From an uncultured Azospirillum sp. (GTDB taxonomy: Bacteria > Pseudomonadota > Alphaproteobacteria > Azospirillales > Azospirillaceae): a DNA stretch of 30,490 nt. The DNA lies in assembly GCF_946480385.1 (NCBI RefSeq), contig NZ_CAMLJP010000081.1, positions 1 through 30,490 on the forward strand, written 5' to 3'. Below are positions 18,217 through 25,738 of this stretch, in pieces (the first letter of the stretch is position 1; each line of letters starts with the position of its first letter). Both the position numbers and the translations under genes were made by a program. The notes under the pieces were generated by a model. That model ran no database searches. It was given only the letters and a program-made list of their open reading frames with translations, and had not been told where the DNA came from.

Positions 18217-18541
18217 CGCGGCACCGTTCCCGGAATAATCGGTCGCGCCCGGCAGCACCACCACAGCTTTTGCGCGTGTGGTCTGCGACAATTCGGTGGC
18301 ATTCGCCACGGCGGGCTGGACCTGCGGCGGTATCGGCCCCAAGATTCTCTCCACACATTCCCCGCACGGGAAGCAATTCGCCTCACAGCCCGCGATGGAG
18401 GAATAAACCGGACGTCCCAGGCGTTTGTCCGACAATGGCCGCAGCCACAGGCGTGAACCACCAGCGTCACGCCGGATGCTGCCGTCGCTTCGGGTCCGCC
18501 AACGGTCCGCGGTTCAAGAAATCGATTGGGAGCATTCAGAC

Positions 18542-18802
18542 ATGACCAACGCATTCAGCCAGATCAGCCACGCCGACGGCCGTGCGTACTACCAGGGCAC
18601 CCCGCTGTCCCTGGCCGATGCGCAGATCATGCTCAACGACGACATCCTTCGCCGGACCGTGCGCGTCGGCGCCTACCTGCGGGTGGACGATGCCGGCCGC
18701 CTCGTTCTGGTGAACGGCCCTGCCCTGCGGCGCTCGGTCAACCGGCCGGTTCCGCCCAACCTGTCGCCCACCTTCAACTCCCGCGCGGGCCGGCAAGAAT
18801 AA
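18542..18802 (+). CDS. Hypothetical 86-residue protein
   Basis: I do not recognise this protein. It is soluble-looking, with no signal peptide or membrane segment. Its middle reads as mixed alpha/beta ([23 protein letters not shown], then [20 protein letters not shown]), and its end is proline- and arginine-rich. ATG 18542 follows GGGAG at 9-10 bases. The frame continues upstream to 18425, but that part looks non-coding. Its 3' end overlaps the convergent ynfA-like gene by 29 bases. The coding-like third-position GC pattern supports it being real. Confidence 0.55.
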   Translation: MTNAFSQISHADGRAYYQGTPLSLADAQIMLNDDILRRTVRVGAYLRVDDAGRLVLVNGPALRRSVNRPVPPNLSPTFNSRAGRQE

Positions 18803-19115
18803 GCGCCGCCCCGGCAAGACAGACCAGTGCGCCGGCCGCGTCCCAGCGGTCCGGCCGCACACCCTCGACCAGCCAGAGCCACAGCAGCGACGCCGCGATG
18901 TAGACGCCGCCATAGGCGGCATAGGCGCGTCCGGCAAAGTCGGCGTCGGCCCGCGTCAGCAGCCACGCGAACAGGCACAGGCTCGCGATACCGAGCAATG
19001 TCCACCATGCGCTCCGGCCCAGCTTTATCCAGGCCCAGAAGGCGAAGCAGCCGGCGATCTCCGCCAATGCGGCCACACCATAGACGGCCAACGTCGCCCC
19101 CAGCGCCCGCGCCAT
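18774..19115 (-). CDS. ynfA: YnfA-family (UPF0060) small membrane protein
   Basis: A 113-residue protein with four hydrophobic segments ([73 protein letters not shown]) and the family signatures [22 protein letters not shown] and DRWD. YnfA proteins (about 108 residues) are SMR-like inner-membrane proteins; E. coli and Shigella members have been linked to drug efflux, but the physiological role is unsettled. GGAGG four bases before ATG 19115 supports the start. It converges with and overlaps the 86-residue orphan gene. Confidence 0.92.
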   Translation of the reverse strand: MARALGATLAVYGVAALAEIAGCFAFWAWIKLGRSAWWTLLGIASLCLFAWLLTRADADFAGRAYAAYGGVYIAASLLWLWLVEGVRPDRWDAAGALVCLAGAALILAGPRGS

Positions 19116-19226
19116 TCCGCCTCCGTTTCTTCCCCGTCATCGACCGGGCCGATGCTGCCCATCGCCGATTGCCGCGTCAATGCGGTGCGCGCCGGTGAAT
19201 GGCGCCACAGCTCGTTTCAATTTGCT

Positions 19227-19242
19227 GCCGTAATATTACAGC
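19227..19242. promoter_or_regulatory. AT-rich palindrome around GTAATATTAC
   Basis: GCCGTAATATTACAGC is a 16-bp palindrome with one mismatch; the inner ten bases are perfect. It stands out as AT-rich in GC-rich DNA and lies ~60-75 bases before the 71-residue gene at 19303. It could be an operator or contain the -10 (TAATAT) of that gene. Confidence 0.35.
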
Positions 19243-19302
19243 GCATTCATGGACTTCATTAGGGGTGCGTCATAAGTTCGCTAGGAACGGAGGCATACGG
19301 CG

Positions 19303-19518
19303 ATGTTCATAGACGCGACCAATCCTATGCGGGACGCTTTCGAAACGATCCAGGCCACCGACGTGATCTCGGATGCGAAGAAGCACGTCCTGTTTCAAGG
19401 GTTGGAGGCATTGCGCCGTCAGCATTGCCCGCAGCCGGTGCAGGCCATCGGATGTTGCGAGGAGTGCCTGGCCCGTCACCGCTGCCTGACGGCTGTTCTC
19501 GACCTGCTCGGTTCCTGA
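19303..19518 (+). CDS. Hypothetical 71-residue cysteine-containing protein
   Basis: I do not recognise this protein. The first half is predicted helical (MRDAFETIQATDVISDAKKHVLFQGLEALRR in outline). The second half has five Cys in about 20 residues: HC, then GCCEEC, then HRC, with two His nearby. This could bind a metal such as zinc or an Fe-S cluster, or form disulfides. GGAGG nine bases before ATG 19303 is a good ribosome binding site. The next gene begins 35 bases after its stop, so the two may be co-transcribed. An AT-rich palindrome precedes it. Confidence 0.55.
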   Translation: MFIDATNPMRDAFETIQATDVISDAKKHVLFQGLEALRRQHCPQPVQAIGCCEECLARHRCLTAVLDLLGS

Positions 19519-19553
19519 CCATCAGCCCCGACGATCGGATTGGACGCGGCAGA

Positions 19554-19880
19554 GTGACGCTTACGCTCGACGACGAAGCAACGCTGTGTTCCGTCGAAAT
19601 CCTGGCGGAGGCGGTCGAGATGGCCTTCGTTCCCGGCATCCTCGAACTGCGCACTCTGCGCGATTCCCTGAATGAGGCCCTGCGCACCCGCTCGCCAGCG
19701 GCGGTAAGGCTGGCCTACAGCGCCTTCAGCCGGGTCGACCCTGAATTCCGCGACAAGATCGCCCACCACGCCCTGCAGCTGGCGGCGCTGCGCCGGCACA
19801 GCGCCGGTCCGATGCGCATCGGCGGCGGCACCCCGCCGCGCGGGGCCGGCCGCGGCACCGACGAACCACGCCGGGCCTGA
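19554..19880 (+). CDS. Hypothetical ~108-residue protein
   Basis: I do not recognise this protein. From GTG 19554 it reads as a short acidic strand (TLTLDDEATL), then mostly helix (EILAEAVEMAF, LRTLRDSLNEALRT, AAVRLAYSAFSRVDPEFRDKIAHHALQLAALRR), then a Gly/Arg/Pro-rich basic tail. No signal or membrane segment is seen. The frame is open upstream into the preceding gene, and the start is uncertain; the ribosome binding site for GTG 19554 is weak, and ATG 19620 is an alternative. It is probably in one transcript with the 71-residue gene. Confidence 0.45.
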   Translation: MTLTLDDEATLCSVEILAEAVEMAFVPGILELRTLRDSLNEALRTRSPAAVRLAYSAFSRVDPEFRDKIAHHALQLAALRRHSAGPMRIGGGTPPRGAGRGTDEPRRA

Positions 19881-19991
19881 GCCACGACGCCTCCGGCCGA
19901 GCCGACGTGCCTTTCGTGTACTATTTTTAATGGACCCTTTCCCCTTCCGTCCTGTTGTTCCGGCATAACCAACACGCAAGAGGTTGCCACC

Positions 19992-20171
19992 ATGGACAAG
20001 GACCGGATCGAGGGCGCCGCCCGCTCCGTCAAGGGCTCGATCAAGGAAGCGGCCGGCAAGCTGACCGGCGACACCAAGACCGAGGCCGAGGGCCGCGGCG
20101 AAAAGGCCGCCGGCAAGGTTCAGAACAGCATCGGCGGCGCCAAGGATGCCGCGCGCGACGCGCTGAAGTAA
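19992..20171 (+). CDS. CsbD-family stress-response protein
   Basis: A 59-residue hydrophilic protein rich in K, E, A and G, with the family pattern MDKDRIEGAARSVKGSIKEA, then AGKLTGDTKTEAEGRGEKAAGKVQ. The family is usually 55-70 residues; members are induced by general stress (SigB in Bacillus, EcfG in several alphaproteobacteria), molecular role unknown. GAGG eight bases before ATG 19992 supports the start, and a strong terminator follows. I see no EcfG-type promoter before it. Confidence 0.9.
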   Translation: MDKDRIEGAARSVKGSIKEAAGKLTGDTKTEAEGRGEKAAGKVQNSIGGAKDAARDALK

Positions 20172-20212
20172 CCCCGGCGCCCGCCAAGGGCTCTGCAAAC
20201 GGTGAGTTTCCG

Positions 20213-20255
20213 ACGCCCCGGGCCCACGTTTTCCGTGGAGCCGGGGCGTTCTTCT
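20213..20255 (+). terminator. Intrinsic terminator after the csbD-like gene
   Basis: ACGCCCCGG (20213-20221) pairs with CCGGGGCGT (20241-20249), and an inner CCACG/CGTGG stem closes over the T-rich loop; TCTTCT follows. The structure is long and stable though the T-tract is imperfect. Confidence 0.7.
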
Positions 20256-20401
20256 GCGGATTGCTCCTGCCGATTGAAGGAGGCCGGAGATCGGCCCAGA
20301 GATCGGCGGCGTGGAAATGGGCTGTTGCCGCCCCACCCTCCCCTATCTATGATGCGCCGCCCCGGCCGGATGGCCGAACGACGCGCTTAGATTCGGGTCC
20401 C

Positions 20402-22282
20402 ATGCTCCAGTTCATCCGCAATTTCGCCGGCTCCTGGGTCGTCAAGATCCTGTTCGTGCTGTTGATCCTCAGCTTCGGCATCTGGGGGATCGGCGACGTG
20501 TTCCGCTCCACCACCCCGACCACCGTTGCCGAGGTCGGCAAGGTGGAGATCGGACAGCAGGCGCTGGACCAGGAATTCCGCCGGCAGATGGAACGGCTAC
20601 GCCCGATGCTGGGCGGCAACCTGACTGCCGAGCAGGCCAAGCGATTCGGCCTTCTGGAGCAGTCGCTGCAATCGCTGATCCAGCGCACGCTGTTCGACCT
20701 CGCGGCGGCCGACATGGGAATCGCCGTCGGGCCGGAGGTGGTGCGCATGCGCATCGCCGAAGAGCCGGCCTTCCGTAACCAGCAGGGCCAGTTCGACCCC
20801 AACGTCTTCCGCTCGGTGCTGCGCAACAACCAGCTGACCGAAGACGCCTATGTCGCGATGATCCAGCGCGAGACGGCGCGCCAGCTGGTCGCCGGCGCGG
20901 TGTCCGCCGGCCTGACCCCGCCGCAGCCGCTGGTGCAGGACCTCTACCGCTATCGCGGCGAAAAGCGCGTGGCGGAGGTGGTGACCCTGCCCAACGCCGC
21001 CATCGGCGATGTCGGCGTGCCCGACGACGCGACGATCAAGCAGTCGTATGACGACCATCAGGTCCGCTTCACCGCCCCCGAATATCGCGCCCTGACGGTC
21101 GCCCGCCTGTCGCCCGACGTGCTGGCCAAGGACATCAAGATTGACGATGCCCAGCTGCGAAAGGCGTATGAGGAGCGCGCGAACGAGTTCGGCGCCCCCG
21201 AAAAGCGTACCGTGCAGATGGTGGTGGTCGACGACGAGGCAAAGGCCAAGCAGATCGCCGAGGCCGCGAAGGCCAAGGGTCTCGCCGAAGCCGCCAAGGA
21301 TGCCGGTGTCGAGCCGGTGACCCTGGACAACATTGCCAAGGCCGACCTGCCGGAGATCGGCGACGCCGCCTTTGCGCTGGAGCCGGGCAAGCCCTCCGAC
21401 CCGATCAAGAGCGCGCTCGGCTGGCATGTCATGGCCGTTACCGGCGTCACTCCTGCCTCGACCAAGAGCTTCGAGGATGTGCGTGGCCAACTGGAGGCCG
21501 AGTTGAAGAAGGAGCAGGCGCTCGACTCCGTCTTCTCCATCGCCAACCGGGTCGAGGACCAGCTCGCCAGCGGCGCCCCGCTGGAGGAAGTCGCGCAAGC
21601 CCAGGGTCTGGCCCTGACCAAGGTCGCCGCGGTCGACAGCACCGGCAAGGCGCCGGACGGCAAGGACGCCGCCCCCGACCTTCCCGGCCTGAAGGCGCAG
21701 TTGCCGAATGCTTTCCAACTGAAGACCGGCGCCACCTCCAACCTGACCGAGGGCGAGGGCAGTGTTTTCACCGCCGTCCGCGTCGACAGCGTGATCCCCG
21801 CCGCAGTTCGTCCGCTGGCCGACGTGCGTGATCAGGTCATCGCCGACTGGCAGCAGGAGCAGCGCGCCGAGCGCGCCGCCAAGAAGGCCGAGGAGATCGC
21901 CGCCCGGCTGAAGCAGGGTTCGGAAGCCGCCGCGCAGGACGTCGCCACCCAGGCCGGCGCCAGCTTCGCCATGACCGCCCCCTTCACCCGCGATGCCCAA
22001 TCGGTGCAGGGGCTGCCGGCCGACATGGTCGCCAAGCTGTTCGCCGCCAAGCCGAACGAGGTGGTCACCGGCAACACCGCCGACGCCCAGGTCGTCGCCC
22101 GGCTGAAGGAGGTGATCCCCGCCGATCCGAAGGCAGCCGATGCCGATCTGGCGCCGGTCCGCGCATCGGTCGAACAGGGGATGGAGAACGATCTGGTGGC
22201 GGAATTCACCAACGCGCTGCGCGACAAGTATCCGGTCCGCATCCACCGCCAGCGCATCGACCAGTTCTTCGCCAGCAACTGA
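20402..22282 (+). CDS. ppiD: PpiD-like membrane-anchored peptidyl-prolyl isomerase/chaperone
   Basis: A 626-residue protein. One N-terminal membrane helix (residues ~12-31, VVKILFVLLILSFGIWGIG) is followed by the FRS and EVGKVEIGQQALDQEF motifs of the SurA_N/PpiD family. A periplasmic chaperone region comes next, then a parvulin-type domain (~266-350, ending IKSALGWHVMAVTGV), then a helical C-terminal part. PpiD (about 620 residues) is a periplasmic chaperone near the Sec translocon; its parvulin domain is often inactive, and the domain here is likewise degenerate in appearance. ATG 20402 gives the canonical MLQFIRNFAGS N-terminus; the open frame extends 149 codons upstream through the csbD region and is rejected. 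It lies 42 bases before trpE, in the gene order common in alphaproteobacteria. Confidence 0.92.
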   Translation: MLQFIRNFAGSWVVKILFVLLILSFGIWGIGDVFRSTTPTTVAEVGKVEIGQQALDQEFRRQMERLRPMLGGNLTAEQAKRFGLLEQSLQSLIQRTLFDLAAADMGIAVGPEVVRMRIAEEPAFRNQQGQFDPNVFRSVLRNNQLTEDAYVAMIQRETARQLVAGAVSAGLTPPQPLVQDLYRYRGEKRVAEVVTLPNAAIGDVGVPDDATIKQSYDDHQVRFTAPEYRALTVARLSPDVLAKDIKIDDAQLRKAYEERANEFGAPEKRTVQMVVVDDEAKAKQIAEAAKAKGLAEAAKDAGVEPVTLDNIAKADLPEIGDAAFALEPGKPSDPIKSALGWHVMAVTGVTPASTKSFEDVRGQLEAELKKEQALDSVFSIANRVEDQLASGAPLEEVAQAQGLALTKVAAVDSTGKAPDGKDAAPDLPGLKAQLPNAFQLKTGATSNLTEGEGSVFTAVRVDSVIPAAVRPLADVRDQVIADWQQEQRAERAAKKAEEIAARLKQGSEAAAQDVATQAGASFAMTAPFTRDAQSVQGLPADMVAKLFAAKPNEVVTGNTADAQVVARLKEVIPADPKAADADLAPVRASVEQGMENDLVAEFTNALRDKYPVRIHRQRIDQFFASN

Positions 22283-22324
22283 GTCTCCGGCTCAGCCGAC
22301 AGCAACCCCGAGAGGTTCCGTGCC

Positions 22325-23836
22325 GTGAAGGTCCAGCCCGATACCACCACCTTCGATGCCGCTTACGCCGCCGGTCGGCCGCAGGTGGTGTGGACCACGC
22401 TGGTCAGCGATCTGGAGACCCCGGTTTCCGCCTATATGAAGCTGGCGGACGGACGTCCGTTCGGTTTCCTGCTGGAGTCGGCAGAACGCGGGGCCGGATC
22501 GCGGCGCGACCGCTATTCGGTGATCGGCTTCAAGCCGGACGTGGTGTGGCGTTCGCGCGGCAACCGGGCGGAGATCAACCGCGACGCCCTGCACGACCGC
22601 GACGCCTTCAAGCCGCTCGATCAGGCGCCGCTGGAGGCTCTGCGCGCGCTGATCAACGAGAGCCGCATCCCGCTGCCGGAAGAACTGCCGCCGATGGCCG
22701 CCGGCCTGTTCGGCTACATGACCTACGACATGGTCCGCCTGATGGAGCGGCTGCCGGACAACAATCCAGACGAGCTGAACATCCCGGACGCCATCCTGAC
22801 CCGGCCCAGCATCGTCGCCATCTTCGACAGCCACACCGATTCGATCACGTTGGTGACGCCGGTGTGGCCGAAGGCCGGCAAGGATTCCGCCACGGCCTAT
22901 GCCGACGCGCGGGAACGGCTGACCGATGCGCTGGCCGACCTGGAACGCCCCCTTCCCTACCGGCGGGAGCCGCGGACGGAGAACGGCCTGCCGCTGGCCT
23001 GGACCTCCAACACGACGCGCGAGGAGTATCACGCGATCGTGGAGAAGGCGAAGGAGTACATCCGTGCCGGTGACATCTTCCAGGTCGTGCCGTCCCAGCG
23101 CATCCGCTTCCCCTTCAAGCCGTCGCCCCTGGCGCTGTACCGCACGCTGCGCCGCCTGAACCCCTCGCCCTTCCTGTTCCATTGCGACTTCGGCGAGTTG
23201 ACCGTCGTCGGCTCCAGCCCGGAAATCCTGGTACGGGTGCGCGACGGCAAGGTCACCGTCCGCCCGATCGCCGGCACCCGCAAGCGCGGCGCCACCACGG
23301 TGGAGGACGAGGCGCTGGCTGCCGATCTGCTGAGCGATCCGAAGGAATTGGCTGAGCACCTGATGCTGCTCGACCTCGGCCGTAACGACGTCGGCCGGGT
23401 GGCGAAGGTCGGCACCGTCAAGGTCACGTCCAAGATGATCGTGGAGCTTTACAGCCACGTCATGCACATCGTCTCCAACGTCGAAGGCGAACTCGATCCG
23501 AAGTTCGACGCACTCGACGCTCTGGTCGCCGGCTTCCCAGCCGGTACGGTGTCCGGCGCGCCGAAGGTCCGCGCCATGGAGATCATCGACGAGCTGGAGA
23601 AGGCCCGCCGGGGCGTCTATGCCGGCTGCGTCGGTTATTTCGGCGCGTCGGGCGCGATGGACACCTGTATCGCGCTGCGCACCGCCGTGCTGAAGGACGG
23701 CATGATGTATGTCCAGGCCGGCGGCGGCGTCGTCGCCGACAGCGACCCCGAGGCCGAATATCAGGAGACCGTCAACAAGTCGATGGCCCTGATTCGCGCA
23801 GCCGAGGAAACCCTGCGCACCACCGCCCGCGGGTAA
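22325..23836 (+). CDS. trpE: Anthranilate synthase component I
   Basis: A 503-residue enzyme that converts chorismate and ammonia (from glutamine via TrpG) to anthranilate, the first committed step of tryptophan synthesis. The N-terminal tryptophan-feedback element LLES is at residues 49-52. The chorismate-binding domain has GDIFQVVPSQR, PIAGTRKRG, LMLLDLGRNDVGRV, FPAGTVSGAPKVRAMEIID and YVQAGGGVVADSDPEAEY, all intact. Start GTG 22325 follows GAGAGG at 8-9 bases. No leader peptide or attenuator fits in the 42-bp gap after ppiD, so regulation is probably by feedback or through the ppiD transcript. A strong terminator follows directly, so trpG is not in this operon. Confidence 0.97.
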   Translation: MKVQPDTTTFDAAYAAGRPQVVWTTLVSDLETPVSAYMKLADGRPFGFLLESAERGAGSRRDRYSVIGFKPDVVWRSRGNRAEINRDALHDRDAFKPLDQAPLEALRALINESRIPLPEELPPMAAGLFGYMTYDMVRLMERLPDNNPDELNIPDAILTRPSIVAIFDSHTDSITLVTPVWPKAGKDSATAYADARERLTDALADLERPLPYRREPRTENGLPLAWTSNTTREEYHAIVEKAKEYIRAGDIFQVVPSQRIRFPFKPSPLALYRTLRRLNPSPFLFHCDFGELTVVGSSPEILVRVRDGKVTVRPIAGTRKRGATTVEDEALAADLLSDPKELAEHLMLLDLGRNDVGRVAKVGTVKVTSKMIVELYSHVMHIVSNVEGELDPKFDALDALVAGFPAGTVSGAPKVRAMEIIDELEKARRGVYAGCVGYFGASGAMDTCIALRTAVLKDGMMYVQAGGGVVADSDPEAEYQETVNKSMALIRAAEETLRTTARG

Positions 23837-23863
23837 TCTTCGCAGTCACGCGCAACGAAAAAT

Positions 23864-23887
23864 GGCCGCCTCGTTGGCGGCCTTTTT
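23864..23887. terminator. Bidirectional intrinsic terminator after trpE
   Basis: GGCCGCC (23864-23870), loop TCGTT, GGCGGCC (23876-23882), then TTTTT. On the minus strand the same stem is followed by ATTTTT, so it can also stop leftward transcripts coming from the carboxypeptidase side. Confidence 0.88.
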
Positions 23888-23997
23888 CATGCCGGCACAG
23901 ATGCTGACATCCCAAGCTTTCTCCTGTGAATTGATTTATCCGCAGGAATTTGCACGTCACCGAACAGCAGCGCCGCACACATCTGCAACCATGCATT

Positions 23998-24003
23998 TAT
24001 AGT
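23998..24003 (+). promoter_or_regulatory. -10 element for the small peptide transcript
   Basis: TATAGT (23998-24003) is a good -10 in an AT-richer patch. A start near 24009 would put the 5' end at the foot of the hairpin at 24008-24051. No clear -35 lies 16-18 bases upstream. Confidence 0.35.
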
Positions 24004-24007
24004 GGGA

Positions 24008-24051
24008 TTGTGTGAACGGGGTGGCGGACAGGCCGCCACCGCCGCACACAA
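24008..24051 (+). other. Two-part leader hairpin before the 24-residue peptide gene
   Basis: The inner stem GGTGGCGG (24020-24027) pairs perfectly with CCGCCACC (24033-24040) over a 5-base loop. The outer stem TTGTGTG (24008-24014) pairs with CACACAA (24045-24051) across a small internal loop. The ribosome binding site begins right after it. It may stabilise the 5' end or control translation. Confidence 0.55.
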
Positions 24052-24067
24052 CAAGGGAGAGAAGAGG

Positions 24068-24142
24068 ATGGAAAAGATCCTCACACTCCTGATCCTGCTG
24101 TTGCAGATCATCAAGGCGTGCCTTGATCTTCTGAACCGCTGA
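24068..24142 (+). CDS. 24-residue hydrophobic peptide (candidate small membrane protein or type I toxin-like peptide)
   Basis: I do not recognise this peptide. It opens MEKIL, has an almost unbroken Leu/Ile run (LTLLILLLQII), then KACLDLLNR and stop. One helix with a membrane-inserting N-terminal two thirds and Lys16/Asp20/Arg24 toward the end is the natural reading. GGGAG eight bases before ATG 24068 is a strong ribosome binding site. It has its own -10, a structured leader and a 3' hairpin, and it sits in an otherwise gene-free 414-bp space between trpE and the convergent carboxypeptidase gene. Size and composition resemble type I toxins (Ldr, Ibs, Fst-like) and also other regulatory membrane peptides. 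No Trp or His run suggests a biosynthetic leader. Confidence 0.5.
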   Translation: MEKILTLLILLLQIIKACLDLLNR

Positions 24143-24149
24143 TCGGATG

Positions 24150-24182
24150 GGTACGTCGGGGTGGATCAGACCCCGATGTACC
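24150..24182. terminator. 13-bp hairpin after the peptide gene
   Basis: GGTACGTCGGGGT (24150-24162) pairs with ACCCCGATGTACC (24170-24182) over loop GGATCAG, with one G-U pair. No T-tract follows on either strand, so it may be a transcript-end stabiliser or a kissing-loop target rather than a classical terminator. Confidence 0.5.
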
Positions 24183-24190
24183 TGTCCCTA

Positions 24191-24218
24191 AAGATAAGCC
24201 ATTTCCCGCGCTTGCCAA
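24191..24218 (-). promoter_or_regulatory. Candidate antisense promoter facing the peptide unit
   Basis: On the minus strand TTGGCA (24218-24213) and TATCTT (24196-24191) are 16 bases apart. Transcription would start near 24184, at the foot of the 3' hairpin, and run antisense to the peptide message up to the bidirectional terminator at 23864-23887. The -35 matches 5/6, the -10 4/6. Confidence 0.3.
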
Positions 24219-24250
24219 GAGGCTTCCGCAAGCTCCCCGCGAGTTGACGG

Positions 24251-25738
24251 TCAGAGATACCGCCGCTCCAAGTGGCGCTTGAACACCGTCGCATCCAGCG
24301 GCCGGCCGGTCGCCGCGGTCAGCAACTCGTCACCGGAGGCGTGGAAGCAGCCGGTCTCATGCACATTCACCCGCAGCCAGTTTACCAGCGGCGCAAATTC
24401 GCCCCGCGACAGCGCCGGGACGATCTCAGGGTCGGCGGTGCGCGCGGCGTCGAACAACTGCGCCGCTGTCATCGCACCCAGCGTGTAGCTGGGGAAATAG
24501 CCCCAGCCGCCACCCGGCCAATGGATGTCCTGTAAGCAGCCAAGCCGGTCGTTCGGCGGCACCACGCCCACCAACTCGGCCATGCCGTCGTTCCAGGCGC
24601 CCGGCAGGTCCGGCAGGGTCAGGTCGCCGGCGATCAGCGCCTTTTCCAAGCGATAGCGCAGGATGATGTGGGCGGGGTAAGTGACTTCGTCGGCGTTGAC
24701 GCGGATGAGACCACGCTCCACCCGGCTGTAGAGCCGGCGCAGATTGTCGGCCTCCCAGGCCGGCCCCTCCCCGCCGAAGGTCTCGCGCACCACCGGCGCC
24801 AGCCACGTGATGAACTCGGCCGAGCGGCAGGCCTGCATTTCCATCAGCAGCGACTGGCTTTCATGCACCGCCATGCCGCGCGATTGCCCCACCGGCTGGC
24901 TCAGCCACGCACGCGGGCGGTTCTGCTCGTACAGCGCATGGCCGGTCTCGTGCAGGATGCCCATCAGCGCGTCGGTGAAGTTCGCTTCATCATACCGGGT
25001 GGTGATGCGCACATCCCCGGTCGCCCCGCCGCAGAAGGGATGCAGCGACACGTCGAGCCGGCCGCGGCTGAAATCGAAGCCCAGCCGCTCCATCATGCGG
25101 ACGCCAAGCTCGCGCTGCTTCTCCACCGAAAACGGTCCCTGCGGCTCGATCACAGCCGGCGCCGCAGCTTGGCGGTCGAGCACGCGGCCGATCAGGTCGG
25201 GGAGGAAGCCGGAGAGATCGGCGAACAACGCATCGATGCGCTCCGCCCGCGCACCCGGGTCGTGGCTGTCGAGCAGCGCGTCATAGGCGCTGATCCCCAT
25301 CACGGATCCCAACGCCTCCGCTCCCTCGCGTACGCGGGCCAGCACCTCGGTCAGGGATGGCAGCAGCTTGGCGAAGTCGCTCTCCGCCCGCGCGGCGCGC
25401 CAGGTCATTTCACAGACCGACACCGCCTTGCTGGTCGCCTCCACCAGATCGGCGGGGATGGCGGTGGCGTGGACGTGATGCCGGCGCATCTCGCGCAGGT
25501 TGGCGCGCTGCCAGGGGTCGAGGCTGTCGTCGCTCTCGGCCTCGGCCAGCAGGTCGGCCATGCGCGGGTCGGTCGCCAGTTCGTGCGCTATCACCGACAG
25601 GGTTGCGGTCTGTTCCGCCCGGCCGTCGTTGGCGCCCTCCGGCATGATCGTCTGGGTGTCCCAGCCGAGGATGCCCAGCGCGTCGCCGATGGCGGCGATG
25701 CGGGCGTGTCGGCGTTCAAGCTCCTGATATGCGGTCAT
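24251..25738 (-). CDS. M32-family metallocarboxypeptidase (Taq carboxypeptidase type)
   Basis: A 495-residue cytoplasmic zinc peptidase. The active site HETGH is at residues 263-267, in MGILHETGHALYEQNRP, and downstream are GMAVHESQSLLMEMQ (third zinc ligand Glu region), RVNADEVTYPAHIILRY and DIHWPGGGWGYFPSYTLG, all hallmarks of M32 carboxypeptidases (about 490-510 residues). It trims C-terminal residues from peptides with broad specificity. ATG 25738 lies 23 bases inside the end of the SURF1 gene, so it is probably translated from the cytochrome oxidase operon transcript, though its function is not obviously respiratory. No signal peptide. Confidence 0.93.
   Translation of the reverse strand: MTAYQELERRHARIAAIGDALGILGWDTQTIMPEGANDGRAEQTATLSVIAHELATDPRMADLLAEAESDDSLDPWQRANLREMRRHHVHATAIPADLVEATSKAVSVCEMTWRAARAESDFAKLLPSLTEVLARVREGAEALGSVMGISAYDALLDSHDPGARAERIDALFADLSGFLPDLIGRVLDRQAAAPAVIEPQGPFSVEKQRELGVRMMERLGFDFSRGRLDVSLHPFCGGATGDVRITTRYDEANFTDALMGILHETGHALYEQNRPRAWLSQPVGQSRGMAVHESQSLLMEMQACRSAEFITWLAPVVRETFGGEGPAWEADNLRRLYSRVERGLIRVNADEVTYPAHIILRYRLEKALIAGDLTLPDLPGAWNDGMAELVGVVPPNDRLGCLQDIHWPGGGWGYFPSYTLGAMTAAQLFDAARTADPEIVPALSRGEFAPLVNWLRVNVHETGCFHASGDELLTAATGRPLDATVFKRHLERRYL

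Larger units (their letters stand above)
17967..18541. other. 575-bp region without a convincing gene; inverted-repeat-rich control region
   Basis: Several short frames exist here on both strands, but none has a ribosome binding site, domain character or plausible composition. The left part holds three inverted repeats (18126-18146, 18174-18188, 18199-18216) suited to control of the divergent phosphodiesterase gene. Further right are only short repeats, TTCCCGGAA (18227-18235) and TTCCC-N5-GGGAA (18358-18372). An unrecognised small RNA cannot be excluded. Confidence 0.5.

Noticed and set aside
18358..18372. TTCCC-N5-GGGAA inverted repeat
   Set aside because: It is short, with no positional link to a promoter or gene start.
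18183..18554. Small minus-strand frames between the phosphodiesterase and the 86-residue gene
   Set aside because: They are Cys/Arg/Pro-rich with no ribosome binding site or recognisable domain, and overlap the start of the 86-residue gene.
19284..19308. GGAAC before the 71-residue gene as an EcfG promoter
   Set aside because: The would-be -10 is GTTC rather than CGTT and overlaps the start codon.
19955..20401. 149-codon N-terminal extension of PpiD
   Set aside because: It overlaps the csbD-like gene and its terminator; the canonical PpiD N-terminus begins at 20402.
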